A stretch of DNA of 64,000 bases from Flavihumibacter cheonanensis (GCF_022352215.1 NZ_JAKRWF010000001.1:1860001-1924000); one strand, 5' to 3'; numbered from the stretch's first letter, positions 16,819 through 26,382 are shown. Program-made: numbers and translations. Notes: generated from the sequence alone by a model not told the origin.

Positions 16819-17619
16819 ATGAAAACTAGCGTAATACACTCCCTTCTTCTGGGAACAGGCCTTACCTTTTTATTGGTGGCTTGCAGCCAACAGGATGATG
16901 CCAATCCAAATGATGCCCGCATCGAAATCAGACTCACAGATGCTCCCAATCCCAATATCAAAGAGGTTTGGGTAGATATTAAAGAGATTCAAATTAATAT
17001 GGGTTCAGATTCCACAGGCTGGACCACCTTAACCGGTACCTATCCAGGTGTTTACAACCTGTTGGAACTTACCAACGGCAGAGATACCCTGCTTGCTAAC
17101 GCAAGTATCCCTTCCGGCAAAATGAACCAGCTTCGTTTGATTCTTGGAGAGAACAATTATGTTATAACAACGGACGGACAACAAGAAATGCTGAGTACAC
17201 CTAGTGCACAGCAATCGGGATTAAAAGTTCTAGTAAATTCTGAACTTAGTGGTGGTGTATTATACAGGCTGGTTTTAGATTTTGATGCTGCAAAATCCAT
17301 TGTACCCGCCGGTAATAGTGGCAAGTATATTCTCAAACCGGTTATCCGCGTTTTATCCTTTGCTCCTTCAGGTGGAATAGTTAAAGGGTTTGTTGCTCCT
17401 GATTCTGTGCTAACAACCGTTTTTGCCCTCCAGGGTTCAGATACGGTTTCAACTACTGCTACGAATCAAGGAAATTACCAGTTTTCAGACATACCAGCAG
17501 GTAATTATTCCCTGCATTATTATCCTGCTCCCGATAGTTTTAATACAGCACAGAAAGATATTACGGTTACACTCGGACAAACAACAATCGTTGATACGAT
17601 TCGTCTCGAATTAAAATAA
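16819..17619 (+). CDS. DUF4382 lipoprotein with carboxypeptidase-regulatory-like C-terminus
   Basis: 266-residue predicted lipoprotein: signal peptide with lipobox LLVAC and lipidation at C22 when started at ATG 16819 (a TTG 9 bp upstream is less likely). Residues about 30-175 match the DUF4382 pattern (RIEIRLTDAP...VWVDIKEIQI...KPVIRVL). Residues about 185-266 form a small beta domain of the carboxypeptidase-regulatory type (GNYQFSDIPAGNYSLHYYP). Role unknown; surface or periplasmic. An intrinsic terminator follows. Confidence 0.85.
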   Translation: MKTSVIHSLLLGTGLTFLLVACSQQDDANPNDARIEIRLTDAPNPNIKEVWVDIKEIQINMGSDSTGWTTLTGTYPGVYNLLELTNGRDTLLANASIPSGKMNQLRLILGENNYVITTDGQQEMLSTPSAQQSGLKVLVNSELSGGVLYRLVLDFDAAKSIVPAGNSGKYILKPVIRVLSFAPSGGIVKGFVAPDSVLTTVFALQGSDTVSTTATNQGNYQFSDIPAGNYSLHYYPAPDSFNTAQKDITVTLGQTTIVDTIRLELK

Positions 17620-17644
17620 ATTTCTCGGTTATCTGGACAAATGA

Positions 17645-17673
17645 AGAGGCTCCGTTATAGGAGCCTCTTTTAT
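17645..17673. terminator. Bidirectional terminator between convergent genes
   Basis: Stem AGAGGCTCC (17645-17653) / GGAGCCTCT (17660-17668), T-run on the plus strand and A-tract before the left arm; it touches the stop codon of the LysM gene. Confidence 0.85.
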
Positions 17674-18650
17674 TAGTATTGTACTTCTACAGAAAACCGG
17701 GCCTCACCATTTCCTGCTCCCAATTCAGCAGCTGCCGCATTGCTGATTCGTATGGCAAGTCCGGTATTTTCTTTAATATCAGATAATTGTCCCAATACTT
17801 TCGCATATACTACCTTGTTAGAACCGGTATGACGGATTTTAACAATTGTACCAACAGCCACATTATCCATTAATGCATAATATTTCCCATCTTTCCATCC
17901 ACTGGTGCTACGGAAAATGGTAGCCTGACCATTTGCTGATTTGGAACCATTCCGAAACTGGGAACGAAAAAAACCGCCGTTGTAATCAACTGATCCGGAT
18001 ATAGCTACAGGTTCCTGCTGTTTCAGTACTGGCACGGGAGCAGGTTTCTCAGTTGTAGATTTTGGCGTCTGCGTGGTTGCAATTACCTGCTTTTCTTCTT
18101 TTGGAGGCTCAATTGGCGCTTTCGGTTGGTTCTCCACTTTAGGTTGTTTGCCTGCTGTGCTTTGTACCGCTTGCTGTGCCAATGCGGACAGTTCCCGCTT
18201 AACTTTCAAAAAGCCGACAATCAATTGCATACCAGACCGGATCTGGTCCCTTGTGATACCATTCCATTTCTCCAGCTTGTCAAGTGCCACTTTATTGTGA
18301 TTCACACTTACCCGGTACATCCACTCTCCTTCTGCTACCTGATGATACACCGGCACCAACACTTCATCCGATTCTTTTCGTTCATCCTGGGAAAAATTTC
18401 CGGCAACCAGGGGGATTTTTAATAGCTGACCAATCTTCAGGCCGGTATTTAAATCAGTACTGTTGAATGGAGCAATTTCCTTTGGATGCAAATTGTACAA
18501 CCTTCCAACACTGTACCAGGTTTCTTTGGCAACTACTTTATGCTCAAGAAACAAATCAGGGGATTTGCCTTTCACCTCCAATTTTGACTGGGCAAAGCTG
18601 CTTAATGACAGACATAAAAATAATATCCAGAGTATCGGCTTTTGTTGCAT
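17673..18650 (-). CDS. LysM-repeat protein with C-terminal double-psi beta-barrel
   Basis: 325 residues with signal peptide (1-20, ...SSFAQ). Two LysM-like peptidoglycan-binding segments at about 36-82 (KVVAKETWYSVGRLYNLHP...) and 101-150 (VYHQVAEGEWMYRVS...). A Pro/Lys/Gln-rich linker spans about 165-215. The C-terminal about 100 residues (ANGQATIFR...VGTIVKIRHTGSNKVVYAKVLG) resemble the RlpA/DPBB fold. Likely binds cell wall in the periplasm; whether it is a lytic transglycosylase like RlpA cannot be shown, because the catalytic Asp is not obvious. Monocistronic in appearance. Confidence 0.88.
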   Translation of the reverse strand: MQQKPILWILFLCLSLSSFAQSKLEVKGKSPDLFLEHKVVAKETWYSVGRLYNLHPKEIAPFNSTDLNTGLKIGQLLKIPLVAGNFSQDERKESDEVLVPVYHQVAEGEWMYRVSVNHNKVALDKLEKWNGITRDQIRSGMQLIVGFLKVKRELSALAQQAVQSTAGKQPKVENQPKAPIEPPKEEKQVIATTQTPKSTTEKPAPVPVLKQQEPVAISGSVDYNGGFFRSQFRNGSKSANGQATIFRSTSGWKDGKYYALMDNVAVGTIVKIRHTGSNKVVYAKVLGQLSDIKENTGLAIRISNAAAAELGAGNGEARFSVEVQY

Positions 18651-18729
18651 CAGGACGATGAATTTTAGTGTTGGTGCAAATATGGTGCTTTCTCCGCAAA
18701 ATAGCTGCCAAAAGCAGGTTAACAGGCAT

Positions 18730-20103
18730 TTACCTGCCGGATTGCATCAGAATTCGCCACTCCTTAGGATAATAATTATTGGACCGGTTTGGCATCACCT
18801 TTAACCAGCCAAGCGCAAGTCCACTATAACAAGCAAGGTTCCAGCCAGATGCTGAGCCTGGCACATGAATTTCTTCTTTTCGCAAATACTGCAGTGCCTG
18901 ATCTGCTGATAATTCGATCCGGTTAACAACCTCATGTACTTCATTACTCAATGCCAGGGCATGATCCGGGATTAATTTCCTGTCGGCCCATTTTCCTAGT
19001 GTTACACCTGCTCTCCGAACATACAGAGAGCCAATCTCTGCTAATAATGTGTCAACCTGTACAGGCATCCCTACCATATTCTCCCGGACCATATAAAACT
19101 GGCTAAGTCCCGGCTTCAACCATGCTGAAATATCTGCAATCTGCTGTTTACTCACCTTCTCCAGTTTGTTCTTTCCTTTTCTCACAGCAATAGTACCAGC
19201 GGCTTCACGCTTGCGAAAAGCGGTCAGAAAAAAACCCTCCCCTCTCACCTGGTCCGGATAAAAACGATACCCATAGGCAGCTTTTTGTGCTGATTTAGTT
19301 TCTACAATATTCCAGGCAGGATCAACCTGCAGCGGTTCTGATTCAGCTTCAACCTTCATTAACAGCCAGTCGGCTATTGCTTCGTCTTCCTGAAGCGAAT
19401 AAGAGCAGGTTGAATAAATGAGCAGGCCTCCCTCTTTAAGGCAGGGCCAGATATCCGTGAGTATGCGCTTTTGTCGCTGACTACATAGCTCAACTGCCGA
19501 TTCCGACCATTCTGCCATTGCTTTGGGATCTCTTCGAAACAGGCCGCTCCCGCTGCAGGGCGCATCAATTACAATCAGGTCAAACAATCCGCCCAATTCA
19601 GTAAAATCACGAGGATCATTATTAGTAATTAATTGATTGCTGTTTCCCCATTTCACCAGGTTTTCTTCCAGGATAGTTACCCTTGATTTAATCACTTCAT
19701 TGCTTACCAGCACGGCATCTTCCGGTAACAAGGAAAGAAGGTGTGTTGATTTACCACCCGGTGCAGCACAAAGATCCAGCACCCGAATTCCTCCACGATC
19801 CGGCAGTAATTGTTTTACCGCCTGTTCCAGGAACATACTACTGGCTTCCTGCACATAATAGGCGCCTGCATGTAAAAGCGGATCTAAGGTGTATTTTGGC
19901 CGCTCAGGAAGGTAATAACCAGTTTGAGTCCAGGGTATAGCAGCTTCCACGGGAAAGGAAAGCGACTGAGGATCTGTCCATTTGTGGGGATTGAGCCGTA
20001 TGCTTTGAACCTGCTCACCGGTTTCCAGCACCCTGCAATAAGCTGCTTCCTGCCAGCCCGGAGCACCAGTCATATGGCGAATAAAATCAGGAGGAATTGT
20101 CAA
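18730..20103 (-). CDS. RsmB/NOP-family rRNA (cytosine-C5) methyltransferase, RsmF-like
   Basis: 457-residue SAM-dependent RNA m5C methyltransferase. Motif I is DLCAAPGGKSTHL (110-122), motif IV is DAPCSGSG (180-187) with C183, and motif VI is STCSYS (231-236) with the catalytic cysteine C233. The C-terminal about 170 residues include a PUA/RsmF-like extension, matching rRNA C1407-type enzymes in layout. Cytoplasmic. It ends the run of minus-strand genes after the transhydrogenase operon, 23 bp beyond the pntB stop, so it may be co-transcribed with it. Confidence 0.9.
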   Translation of the reverse strand: MTIPPDFIRHMTGAPGWQEAAYCRVLETGEQVQSIRLNPHKWTDPQSLSFPVEAAIPWTQTGYYLPERPKYTLDPLLHAGAYYVQEASSMFLEQAVKQLLPDRGGIRVLDLCAAPGGKSTHLLSLLPEDAVLVSNEVIKSRVTILEENLVKWGNSNQLITNNDPRDFTELGGLFDLIVIDAPCSGSGLFRRDPKAMAEWSESAVELCSQRQKRILTDIWPCLKEGGLLIYSTCSYSLQEDEAIADWLLMKVEAESEPLQVDPAWNIVETKSAQKAAYGYRFYPDQVRGEGFFLTAFRKREAAGTIAVRKGKNKLEKVSKQQIADISAWLKPGLSQFYMVRENMVGMPVQVDTLLAEIGSLYVRRAGVTLGKWADRKLIPDHALALSNEVHEVVNRIELSADQALQYLRKEEIHVPGSASGWNLACYSGLALGWLKVMPNRSNNYYPKEWRILMQSGR

Positions 20104-20126
20104 TCTTTTTTTTGTAAAACTACGAC

Positions 20127-21572
20127 TTAGAGATTTTTTATTTCCGTACTGATCGCTTCGAGTACTTTTTTTGCATCCCCAAACAACATGGAGGTCTTGG
20201 GTTGAAAGAAAAGCTCATTTTCGATTCCTGCATAACCCGGCTTCATACTACGCTTGTTCACAATACAATTTTTTGCCAGTTCCACTTCCAATATGGGCAT
20301 ACCATATATAGGCGATGCCGGATCTGTTTTGGCGGCAGGATTCACCACATCATTCGCTCCCAAAACCAGCACTACGTCTGTAGTGGAAAATTGTTCATTG
20401 GCAGCTTCCATCTCCAGTAACTGATCGTAATCTACATCGGCTTCCGCCAATAACACATTCATATGTCCGGGCATCCTGCCCGCAACCGGATGAATGGCAT
20501 ATTTCACTTCTACGCCTTTTTCCGTCAGCAGTTTTTCCAACTCGTGACAAGCATGTTGCGCCTGTGCTACTGCAAGTCCATAACCTGGAACAATCATCAC
20601 TTTGTGCGCATAGGTCAATAGAATGGCAGTATCAGACAGCGTGATTTCTTTATAATTGCCTTGTGCCCTGGTAGCTGCAACATCTGCAGCATGACCACCG
20701 AAGGATCCGATGAGCACATTAAGCAGCGAGCGGTTCATCGCTTTACACATCAGAATTGTCAACAAGGTACCTGCTGCTCCAACCAGGATTCCCCCTGTTA
20801 ACATCGCTTTGTTGTTATACAAAAATCCACCACAGGCGGCGGCTACTCCGGTAAAAGAATTCAGCAAAGAAATTACAACCGGCATATCCGCTCCACCAAT
20901 CGGTAACACAAAAAACACACCGTATATCAAGGACAAAATCAACAATACATAGAATACCGTTGTATTCGCATTTTCATAAACCCCCGCGATCCAGCCTGCC
21001 AACCCCAATAGTACTAGGAACAATAGGCCATTAATAAGATGCTGTCCTTTGAATGCGAAATCGTGAATCTTTCCATTCAGTTTACCCCAGGCAATTACAC
21101 TGCCGGAAAATGATACAGATCCGATAATCAATCCCGCTAAAATCACAATTGATTTTCCTACCCAGGCACTGTAGGCTGCACTTGCCGGAAATATCTCTCC
21201 AAGTTGAACATCATGCGGCTGGTGCAGGGTTTCTGCCAGGTGATTGAATTCAGTTATAGAGATAAGCGCCGCACAGGCACCTCCCATCCCATTAAATAAA
21301 CTGACCATCTCGGGCATGGCAGTCATCTTAACTTTTTTAGCCGCCAGTGTGCCAATTATTGTTCCGATGATCAATCCGCCAAAAATCCATCCATAGTTGC
21401 CAAGTTTTGTTCCATCTGATTCCTCGTAAAGAAAAATGGTTCCAAGGATTGCCAGACCCATTCCAGCTGCCGCAATCAGGTTGCCCTTCCTGGCGGATGC
21501 AGGGTTCGACAACATCTTTAATCCCAGGATAAAACTTATGGAAGCAAGCAGGTATATAACGGTGAGCAACAT
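20127..21572 (-). CDS. pntB: NAD(P) transhydrogenase beta subunit (membrane + NADP-binding)
   Basis: Part of the proton-translocating transhydrogenase that passes hydride between NADH and NADP+. 481 residues: several membrane helices in the N-terminal about 280, then the NADP(H)-binding domain III from about 300 (VMIVPGYGLAVAQAQHA; AGRMPGHMNVLLAEA; LGANDVVNPAA; YAGIENELF). Length is standard. Third gene of a three-gene operon in the order alpha1, alpha2, beta. Confidence 0.96.
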   Translation of the reverse strand: MLLTVIYLLASISFILGLKMLSNPASARKGNLIAAAGMGLAILGTIFLYEESDGTKLGNYGWIFGGLIIGTIIGTLAAKKVKMTAMPEMVSLFNGMGGACAALISITEFNHLAETLHQPHDVQLGEIFPASAAYSAWVGKSIVILAGLIIGSVSFSGSVIAWGKLNGKIHDFAFKGQHLINGLLFLVLLGLAGWIAGVYENANTTVFYVLLILSLIYGVFFVLPIGGADMPVVISLLNSFTGVAAACGGFLYNNKAMLTGGILVGAAGTLLTILMCKAMNRSLLNVLIGSFGGHAADVAATRAQGNYKEITLSDTAILLTYAHKVMIVPGYGLAVAQAQHACHELEKLLTEKGVEVKYAIHPVAGRMPGHMNVLLAEADVDYDQLLEMEAANEQFSTTDVVLVLGANDVVNPAAKTDPASPIYGMPILEVELAKNCIVNKRSMKPGYAGIENELFFQPKTSMLFGDAKKVLEAISTEIKNL

Positions 21573-21589
21573 AGGCTAATCTTACTAAT

Positions 21590-21901
21590 TCATTTTTGTT
21601 TGTGCCGGAACATTTCAAGCATACGATCCGTTACCACAAATCCTCCAACTACATTGAGTGTTCCCAATATCACCGCTAGGAAACCAAGACTCAAAGCCAG
21701 GTAGTTAGAGGGATCTGCTTTCCCCATGACGATGATAGCTCCAATGATTACTACCCCGTGAATGGCGTTGGCTCCACTCATTAAAGGAGTATGTAATACA
21801 CTGGGCACGCGGCCGATCACCTCTATTCCCAGGAAGATCATCAGTACCACGATATAGATATAATCCTGGTGCAAGGCAATTTTTTCCAGCAGTGTTTCCA
21901 T
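21590..21901 (-). CDS. pntAB: NAD(P) transhydrogenase alpha2 subunit (membrane part)
   Basis: 103 residues with three or four membrane helices (IYIVVLMIFLGIEVIGRVPSVLHTPLMSG...). It corresponds to the C-terminal membrane segment of fused PntA. Split alpha1/alpha2 is the known Rhodospirillum-type arrangement. It lies 10 bp after alpha1 and 17 bp before beta. Confidence 0.95.
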   Translation of the reverse strand: METLLEKIALHQDYIYIVVLMIFLGIEVIGRVPSVLHTPLMSGANAIHGVVIIGAIIVMGKADPSNYLALSLGFLAVILGTLNVVGGFVVTDRMLEMFRHKQK

Positions 21902-21911
21902 ATAGAATAGT

Positions 21912-23024
21912 TTATAACGCTTTTACACGTTCATGTACCAGCGTATGATCATGAGTGATACAGGCTCCTTTTACCAGGTCATCTTCCCAGTTCAATTTTA
22001 CCACGCCGGCTTCTCCTGTTATCAGTGTCAGAAATTGCTGGATATTTTTGCCATACAATTTACTCGCATCTGAAGGAAGCGTGGCCGCCAGTTTGGAATT
22101 GCCGATAATGGTTACACCTTTGTATCGAATCGTTTTATTATTTTCTGTTTTAGTGGTGTTACCCCCGGTTGCAGCTGCCAGGTCAATGATTACTGATCCA
22201 TCCCGCATCGCGTCCAACATGTAGTCTGTAACCAGTACAGGAGCGGCTTTTCCAGGTATCTGCGCCGTAGTGATAACAATATCTGCTTTGGCGATGCTTT
22301 CAGCAATTTTCTGTTGCTGTCGCTGTTTAAATTCTTCCGATTGTTCAACTGCATAGCCACCAGCCTGACTGGGATCTGCCGCACCTTCCACTTCAATGAA
22401 TTTTCCACCCAGGCTTTTAACTTCTTCTTTTACAGCCGGACGAGTATCAAATACTTCAACAACTGCCCCTAATCTGCGTGCGGTTGCGATCGACTGTAAA
22501 CCAGCAACGCCGGCTCCCAGCACCAATACTTTTGCCGGCGCAATACTTCCGGCTGCTGTCATAAATAAGGGAAAATAACGGGGATAGGTAGCCGCAGCTA
22601 ATAATACAGCTTTGTATCCTGCAATGTTGGCCTGCGAACTCAAAACGTCCATGGATTGCGCTCGGGTTGTACGGGGCAGCATATCCAGGCTAAAACAGGT
22701 AATACCTGCTTTAGCCCATTGATCCATCAATGCTTTATGGTACAATGGCTGGAAGATTCCGATCAGAATCTTTTGACTAAGTTGCTCCATTGGCATGGCT
22801 TCCGGATGCTGAATGCATAAAATGCAATCCGCCTGCCAGATTTTTCCGCGGGTTAGTACTTCCGCACCTGCTTTTTCGAATTGCCCGTCCGAAGCAAAAG
22901 CGAGTTCTCCTGCACCTTGTTCCACCCATACCTGGTGACCTGCTTTTATTAAGGCAATTACAGCCTCCGGTAAAATGGAGACCCTGGCTTCTGAAGCGGG
23001 CTCTTTCAATACGCCAATGGTCAT
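21912..23024 (-). CDS. pntAA: NAD(P) transhydrogenase alpha1 subunit (NAD-binding)
   Basis: 370-residue soluble NAD(H)-binding subunit of the alanine-dehydrogenase/PntAA family: MTIGVLKEPASEARVSILPE at the start, Rossmann motif VLGAGVAGLQSIATARRLGA (about 166-185), and the RPAVKEEVKSLGGKF signature. First gene of the pnt operon; acts at the cytoplasmic face with the membrane subunits. Confidence 0.95.
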   Translation of the reverse strand: MTIGVLKEPASEARVSILPEAVIALIKAGHQVWVEQGAGELAFASDGQFEKAGAEVLTRGKIWQADCILCIQHPEAMPMEQLSQKILIGIFQPLYHKALMDQWAKAGITCFSLDMLPRTTRAQSMDVLSSQANIAGYKAVLLAAATYPRYFPLFMTAAGSIAPAKVLVLGAGVAGLQSIATARRLGAVVEVFDTRPAVKEEVKSLGGKFIEVEGAADPSQAGGYAVEQSEEFKQRQQQKIAESIAKADIVITTAQIPGKAAPVLVTDYMLDAMRDGSVIIDLAAATGGNTTKTENNKTIRYKGVTIIGNSKLAATLPSDASKLYGKNIQQFLTLITGEAGVVKLNWEDDLVKGACITHDHTLVHERVKAL

Positions 23025-23093
23025 AAGGGGAGCGATTTTTCTACCTGAATGTAAGTTTTATTACGGATACTTAAGAACGTTACCGCAATTAAT

Positions 23094-23897
23094 TCAAAAG
23101 CGAATGGTAAAATGCTGTGGACTTTTAAAAGAATCTGAAAAAAACACCAGCCCGATGAAAAAAAGATCAACTGTGCAGCGCACTTCAGGATGTTGCTGAA
23201 TTGCTTTCCAGGCTGCTTCCATTTCTTCACTCCAGTGAATATCATCAAATATAAGCACGCTGCCGGATTGACATTTCTGCAAAAGCTGTTCAAAATAACG
23301 CAGTGTAGGACCATAGCGGTGATTGCCATCGATGTAAACCAGGTCAACTTTTTCAAGTTTCGCTAATAGAGGCTCAAGCCTTTCGTCGAAATTTCCGGTA
23401 ATGGTACTTATACCGGAGTAACCTAGCTGCTTGAAATTTTTTTTGGCCTGTTCAGCTACCGCTGGTGCTCCTTCCAAGGTATATACTTCCGATTTCGTAT
23501 TTCCTGCATAGAGATAAGCCGCCGACAAGCCCATTGAAGTACCTAATTCAACAATGGTGGCAGGTTGAAAATAATTAGACAAGCGAAAAAGCAGCCTTCC
23601 CAGTTTTTGCGATTTGGATGTGCGTTTGGTTATGGAGGAAATGCGTTCCTGGCGAACACCTTTCCCCCCTGCACCAAGGTCTACCAGTTCGATCCGTTCA
23701 TGGGTCTGCTCCAGTTGCAGTCTCAGTTTTTCAATAGATGAGTAGGAATAATATTCACCATGATCATTTAGTACATCCCGGATCAGGGCAAATACAAAAG
23801 GAGAATGAATACCATGCCCTTTCCCATTACCCGCATTTATCCAGTATTGCAGATATTTTACTCCTAATTCAACTGAACTGTAAGGCTTATGCTTCAT
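23094..23897 (-). CDS. Class I SAM-dependent methyltransferase (O-methyltransferase-like)
   Basis: 267-residue methyltransferase when started at ATG 23897 (an ATG 9 bp further upstream is also possible). SAM-binding motif is TIVELGTSMGLSAAYL (around residues 115-130), followed by an acidic strand end and VDLVYIDGNHRYGPTLRYFEQL and VLIFDDIHWSEEME, the pattern of the Methyltransf_24/O-methyltransferase group. Substrate unknown. Its 5' end overlaps folA by 11 bp, so it is coupled to the folA/thyA unit. Confidence 0.88.
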   Translation of the reverse strand: MKHKPYSSVELGVKYLQYWINAGNGKGHGIHSPFVFALIRDVLNDHGEYYSYSSIEKLRLQLEQTHERIELVDLGAGGKGVRQERISSITKRTSKSQKLGRLLFRLSNYFQPATIVELGTSMGLSAAYLYAGNTKSEVYTLEGAPAVAEQAKKNFKQLGYSGISTITGNFDERLEPLLAKLEKVDLVYIDGNHRYGPTLRYFEQLLQKCQSGSVLIFDDIHWSEEMEAAWKAIQQHPEVRCTVDLFFIGLVFFSDSFKSPQHFTIRF

Positions 23898-24399
23898 TCG
23901 GATCATTTCCTATGCGATCCCAGATTTCAAAACTGTAGGGATAAGCGTGTTTGGCATCAGCAGAAAAATCCAGCCGGGAATGCAGTTCCCATTCCGCTGC
24001 AGGTAATTCCGGGAAATAAGTATCGCCTTGAATGCTAGTATGTACACGGGTTTGGTAAACCCGGTGACAGAAGGCAAGGCTCTGCTGATAGATGTCTCCT
24101 CCACCAATCACAAAAACTTCCTTTGCATCTGTCTCACGGGCAGCAGTAAGCGCAGTTGTCCAGTCGTGTACCACAATCACGCCCTCCGCTTCCCATTTGT
24201 TACGGGTAGTCAGTACGATATTAGTTCTTCCGGTAAGAGGTTTACCCAGGCTCTCAAAGGTTTTTCTGCCCATTATAACCGGCATCGCCCAGGTAGTATT
24301 TTTGAAAAACTTTAGATCATTGGGCAGTCTCCACAAGAGCTGATTATCCTTACCAATCACCTGGTTTTCACTTACCGCCACCACTAAACTTATTTTCAT
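23887..24399 (-). CDS. folA: Dihydrofolate reductase
   Basis: Reduces dihydrofolate to tetrahydrofolate with NADPH. 170 residues; MKISLVVAVSENQVIGKDNQLLWRLPNDLKFF shows the family start with catalytic D28, then MGRKTFESLGKPLTGRTNIVLT and VIGGGDIYQQ. Normal length. Located 26 bp after thyA on the same strand, the classic pairing that regenerates the folate oxidised by thymidylate synthase. Confidence 0.97.
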   Translation of the reverse strand: MKISLVVAVSENQVIGKDNQLLWRLPNDLKFFKNTTWAMPVIMGRKTFESLGKPLTGRTNIVLTTRNKWEAEGVIVVHDWTTALTAARETDAKEVFVIGGGDIYQQSLAFCHRVYQTRVHTSIQGDTYFPELPAAEWELHSRLDFSADAKHAYPYSFEIWDRIGNDPNEA

Positions 24400-24425
24400 A
24401 AACTCGTCTTTTACTTCTCACGTCT

Positions 24426-25220
24426 TCATACAGCTACCGGCGCCTTTATTCCCGGATGACTTTGATACCCCACCAGTTCAAAATCCTCATACCTGAATCC
24501 AAATATATCTTTCACTTCCGGGTTCAAATTTAATTGTGGTAATGGGAATGGTGTTCTGCTTAATTGCAGTTTCACCTGTTCGAGATGATTGCTGTAGATA
24601 TGTACATCTCCAAAACTGTGAATGAAATCGCCTGGCTCAAGGTCACATACCTGTGCCAACATGAGTGTTAATAAGGCATAGGAGGCAATGTTAAAAGGTA
24701 CACCCAAAAACACATCAGCCGATCGCTGGTATAACTGGCAACTGAGTTTACCATTTGCTACGTAAAACTGAAAGAGTGTATGACAAGGCATCAGCGCCAT
24801 TTCAGGCAGATCGGCCACATTCCAGGCGCTGACAATCAACCGGCGGCTATCCGGATTGGTTTTTAGTTGTTTTACCAGATCGCTGATTTGGTCTACAGTT
24901 TTTCCATCCTTCCCTTCCCAGGAACGCCATTGTTTTCCATAAACCGGTCCCAGTTCCCCATTTTCATCTGCCCATTCATCCCAGATACTCACTCCATTTT
25001 CTTTCAGGTAAGCGATATTAGTAGAACCCTGCAAAAACCAGAGCAGTTCGTAAATAATACTTTTCAAATGAACTTTCTTAGTGGTAACAAGCGGAAACCC
25101 CTGTGATAAGTCAAACCGCATTTGGTAACCAAAACAACTGATGGTGCCTGTTCCCGTACGATCCGATTTCTCCACCCCATTCTCCAGGATATGTTGCAAT
25201 AACTGATGATACTGTTGCAT
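24426..25220 (-). CDS. thyA: Thymidylate synthase
   Basis: Makes dTMP from dUMP and methylene-tetrahydrofolate. 264 residues, the same length as the E. coli enzyme, with nucleophile C146 in [11 protein letters not shown] and the [10 protein letters not shown] and FNIASYALL motifs. First gene of a thyA-folA-methyltransferase run. A compound REP lies 20 bp upstream of its start. Confidence 0.98.
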   Translation of the reverse strand: MQQYHQLLQHILENGVEKSDRTGTGTISCFGYQMRFDLSQGFPLVTTKKVHLKSIIYELLWFLQGSTNIAYLKENGVSIWDEWADENGELGPVYGKQWRSWEGKDGKTVDQISDLVKQLKTNPDSRRLIVSAWNVADLPEMALMPCHTLFQFYVANGKLSCQLYQRSADVFLGVPFNIASYALLTLMLAQVCDLEPGDFIHSFGDVHIYSNHLEQVKLQLSRTPFPLPQLNLNPEVKDIFGFRYEDFELVGYQSHPGIKAPVAV

Positions 25221-25240
25221 GCTTGCAAGTTACAGATTAA

Positions 25241-25284
25241 TTCACCCGTCCGGTGGCACCGGACGGGTGCCACCGGACGGGTGA
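25241..25284. repeat. Compound REP: one left arm with two right arms
   Basis: TTCACCCGTCCGGTG (25241-25255), G, CACCGGACGGGTG (25257-25269), C, CACCGGACGGGTG (25271-25283), A. The first two arms equal the REP at 1435; the right arm is then repeated, giving two alternative hairpins. It sits between divergent thyA and the GAF gene. Confidence 0.88.
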
Positions 25285-25319
25285 GAGAATCAGTGGGAAA
25301 CTTGTGGATACAAAATGAT

Positions 25320-25327
25320 TAATTTTG
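25320..25327 (+). promoter_or_regulatory. Bacteroidota -7 box (TAATTTTG) before the 25332 gene
   Basis: TAnnTTTG match 4 bp before the start codon, which implies a nearly leaderless mRNA. No convincing -33 element at the expected distance. Confidence 0.45.
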
Positions 25328-25331
25328 CACT

Positions 25332-25802
25332 ATGGCTGAAGACTTACAGATTTTAAAAGGCACCAAAGAAGAACAGTACCGTTCCCTGATTCCACAGATT
25401 AAAGGTTTACTGGATGGCGAAACGGATGAAATTGCCAACCTCGCCAATATAGCCGCCGCCCTGAAAGAGCAGTTCGGCTGGCTTTGGGTCGGTTTTTACC
25501 TGGTGAAAAACGGACAACTGGTACTCGGACCTTTCCAGGGACCCGTTGCCTGCACCAGGATCCAATTGGGTCGTGGTGTTTGCGGTACGAGCTGGAAAGA
25601 AGCACGCACACTCATTGTACCCGATGTTGAGAAATTCCCCGGACATATTGCCTGTAGCAGTTTATCCAGGTCTGAAATCGTGGTTCCCCTGTTACGTAAC
25701 GGAGAAGTTATCGGGGTGCTGGATGTAGACAGTTCCGAATTAGATCAGTTCAACGAAACCGACCGCCACTTCCTGGAAGAAATCGTCGCCCTCCTACAAT
25801 AA
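25332..25802 (+). CDS. msrC: Free methionine-(R)-sulfoxide reductase (GAF domain)
   Basis: Reduces free Met-R-sulfoxide, an oxidative-damage repair reaction. The 156-residue single GAF domain carries the three family cysteines C74, C84 and C108 (ACTRIQLGRGVCG; HIACSS), the same spacing as E. coli C84/C94/C118. The SSLSRSEIVVPL and DVDSSELDQF segments also match. Cytoplasmic. Monocistronic; a different, degenerate palindrome follows it near 25805. Confidence 0.92.
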   Translation: MAEDLQILKGTKEEQYRSLIPQIKGLLDGETDEIANLANIAAALKEQFGWLWVGFYLVKNGQLVLGPFQGPVACTRIQLGRGVCGTSWKEARTLIVPDVEKFPGHIACSSLSRSEIVVPLLRNGEVIGVLDVDSSELDQFNETDRHFLEEIVALLQ

Positions 25803-25830
25803 ACCACCCGCCGGGTACCCGAAGGGTAAA

Positions 25831-26382
25831 CTAACCTACCGCCACCAAAGGAGCAGGCGTTTCCCGCTGTGGCTGTACCTGAAGTCGTTCCAGTCCCTGC
25901 ATAAGTTGCTCCTGCAAGCCGGAAAGAAAACGGGCCTGTTGCTGCAAACGATCTTGCAATCCATGCAATTCGCCTTCTTTAACCTGAACTGTCTGCCTTA
26001 ATTCCTGAAGTGCATTTTCCTTGTATTGCAATTCCTGGCGGATCTGCTCCTCGCGGGCTTCCACATCATGGTAACTACGAATCCGCTGCGAGAGCTGATT
26101 TTGTAAAAATTCAATTTGCAATTGTTTTTCCTGCAGCATGTCCTGCAAAAAGCGGACATCCGTTTCTGTTTGCTTGAACTCCTGTTCCATAGCCTGGATT
26201 TTTATTTTTTGTGAAATGGTTTCGCGAAGTTGCGCTTCCTGTGGATCCAGTTTTCTCTTTCGGCGATAATGCAACCACAGAACCCCAAAAACAGTGAGTA
26301 CAATCACGGGAATGCTGCAGATCACTACTACCTGCGCGTAACGTCCTACCTCGTAGGTAGTAACGGCCAATAACTGAATCAT
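25831..26382 (-). CDS. Membrane-anchored coiled-coil protein
   Basis: 183 residues: one membrane helix at about 17-37, a basic stop-transfer HYRRKRK, then an almost continuous coiled coil (about 50-165) rich in Gln/Glu/Leu heptads. No catalytic motif. Likely a cytoplasmic-facing scaffold. I do not recognise a family. In the same orientation as the proline dehydrogenase, but more than 100 bp downstream of it. Confidence 0.65.
   Translation of the reverse strand: MIQLLAVTTYEVGRYAQVVVICSIPVIVLTVFGVLWLHYRRKRKLDPQEAQLRETISQKIKIQAMEQEFKQTETDVRFLQDMLQEKQLQIEFLQNQLSQRIRSYHDVEAREEQIRQELQYKENALQELRQTVQVKEGELHGLQDRLQQQARFLSGLQEQLMQGLERLQVQPQRETPAPLVAVG

Noticed and set aside
25805-25828. ACCCGCCGGGTACCCGAAGGGT near the end of the fRMsr gene
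   Set aside because: Resembles a palindrome but arms are too short and mismatched to call a REP or terminator with confidence.
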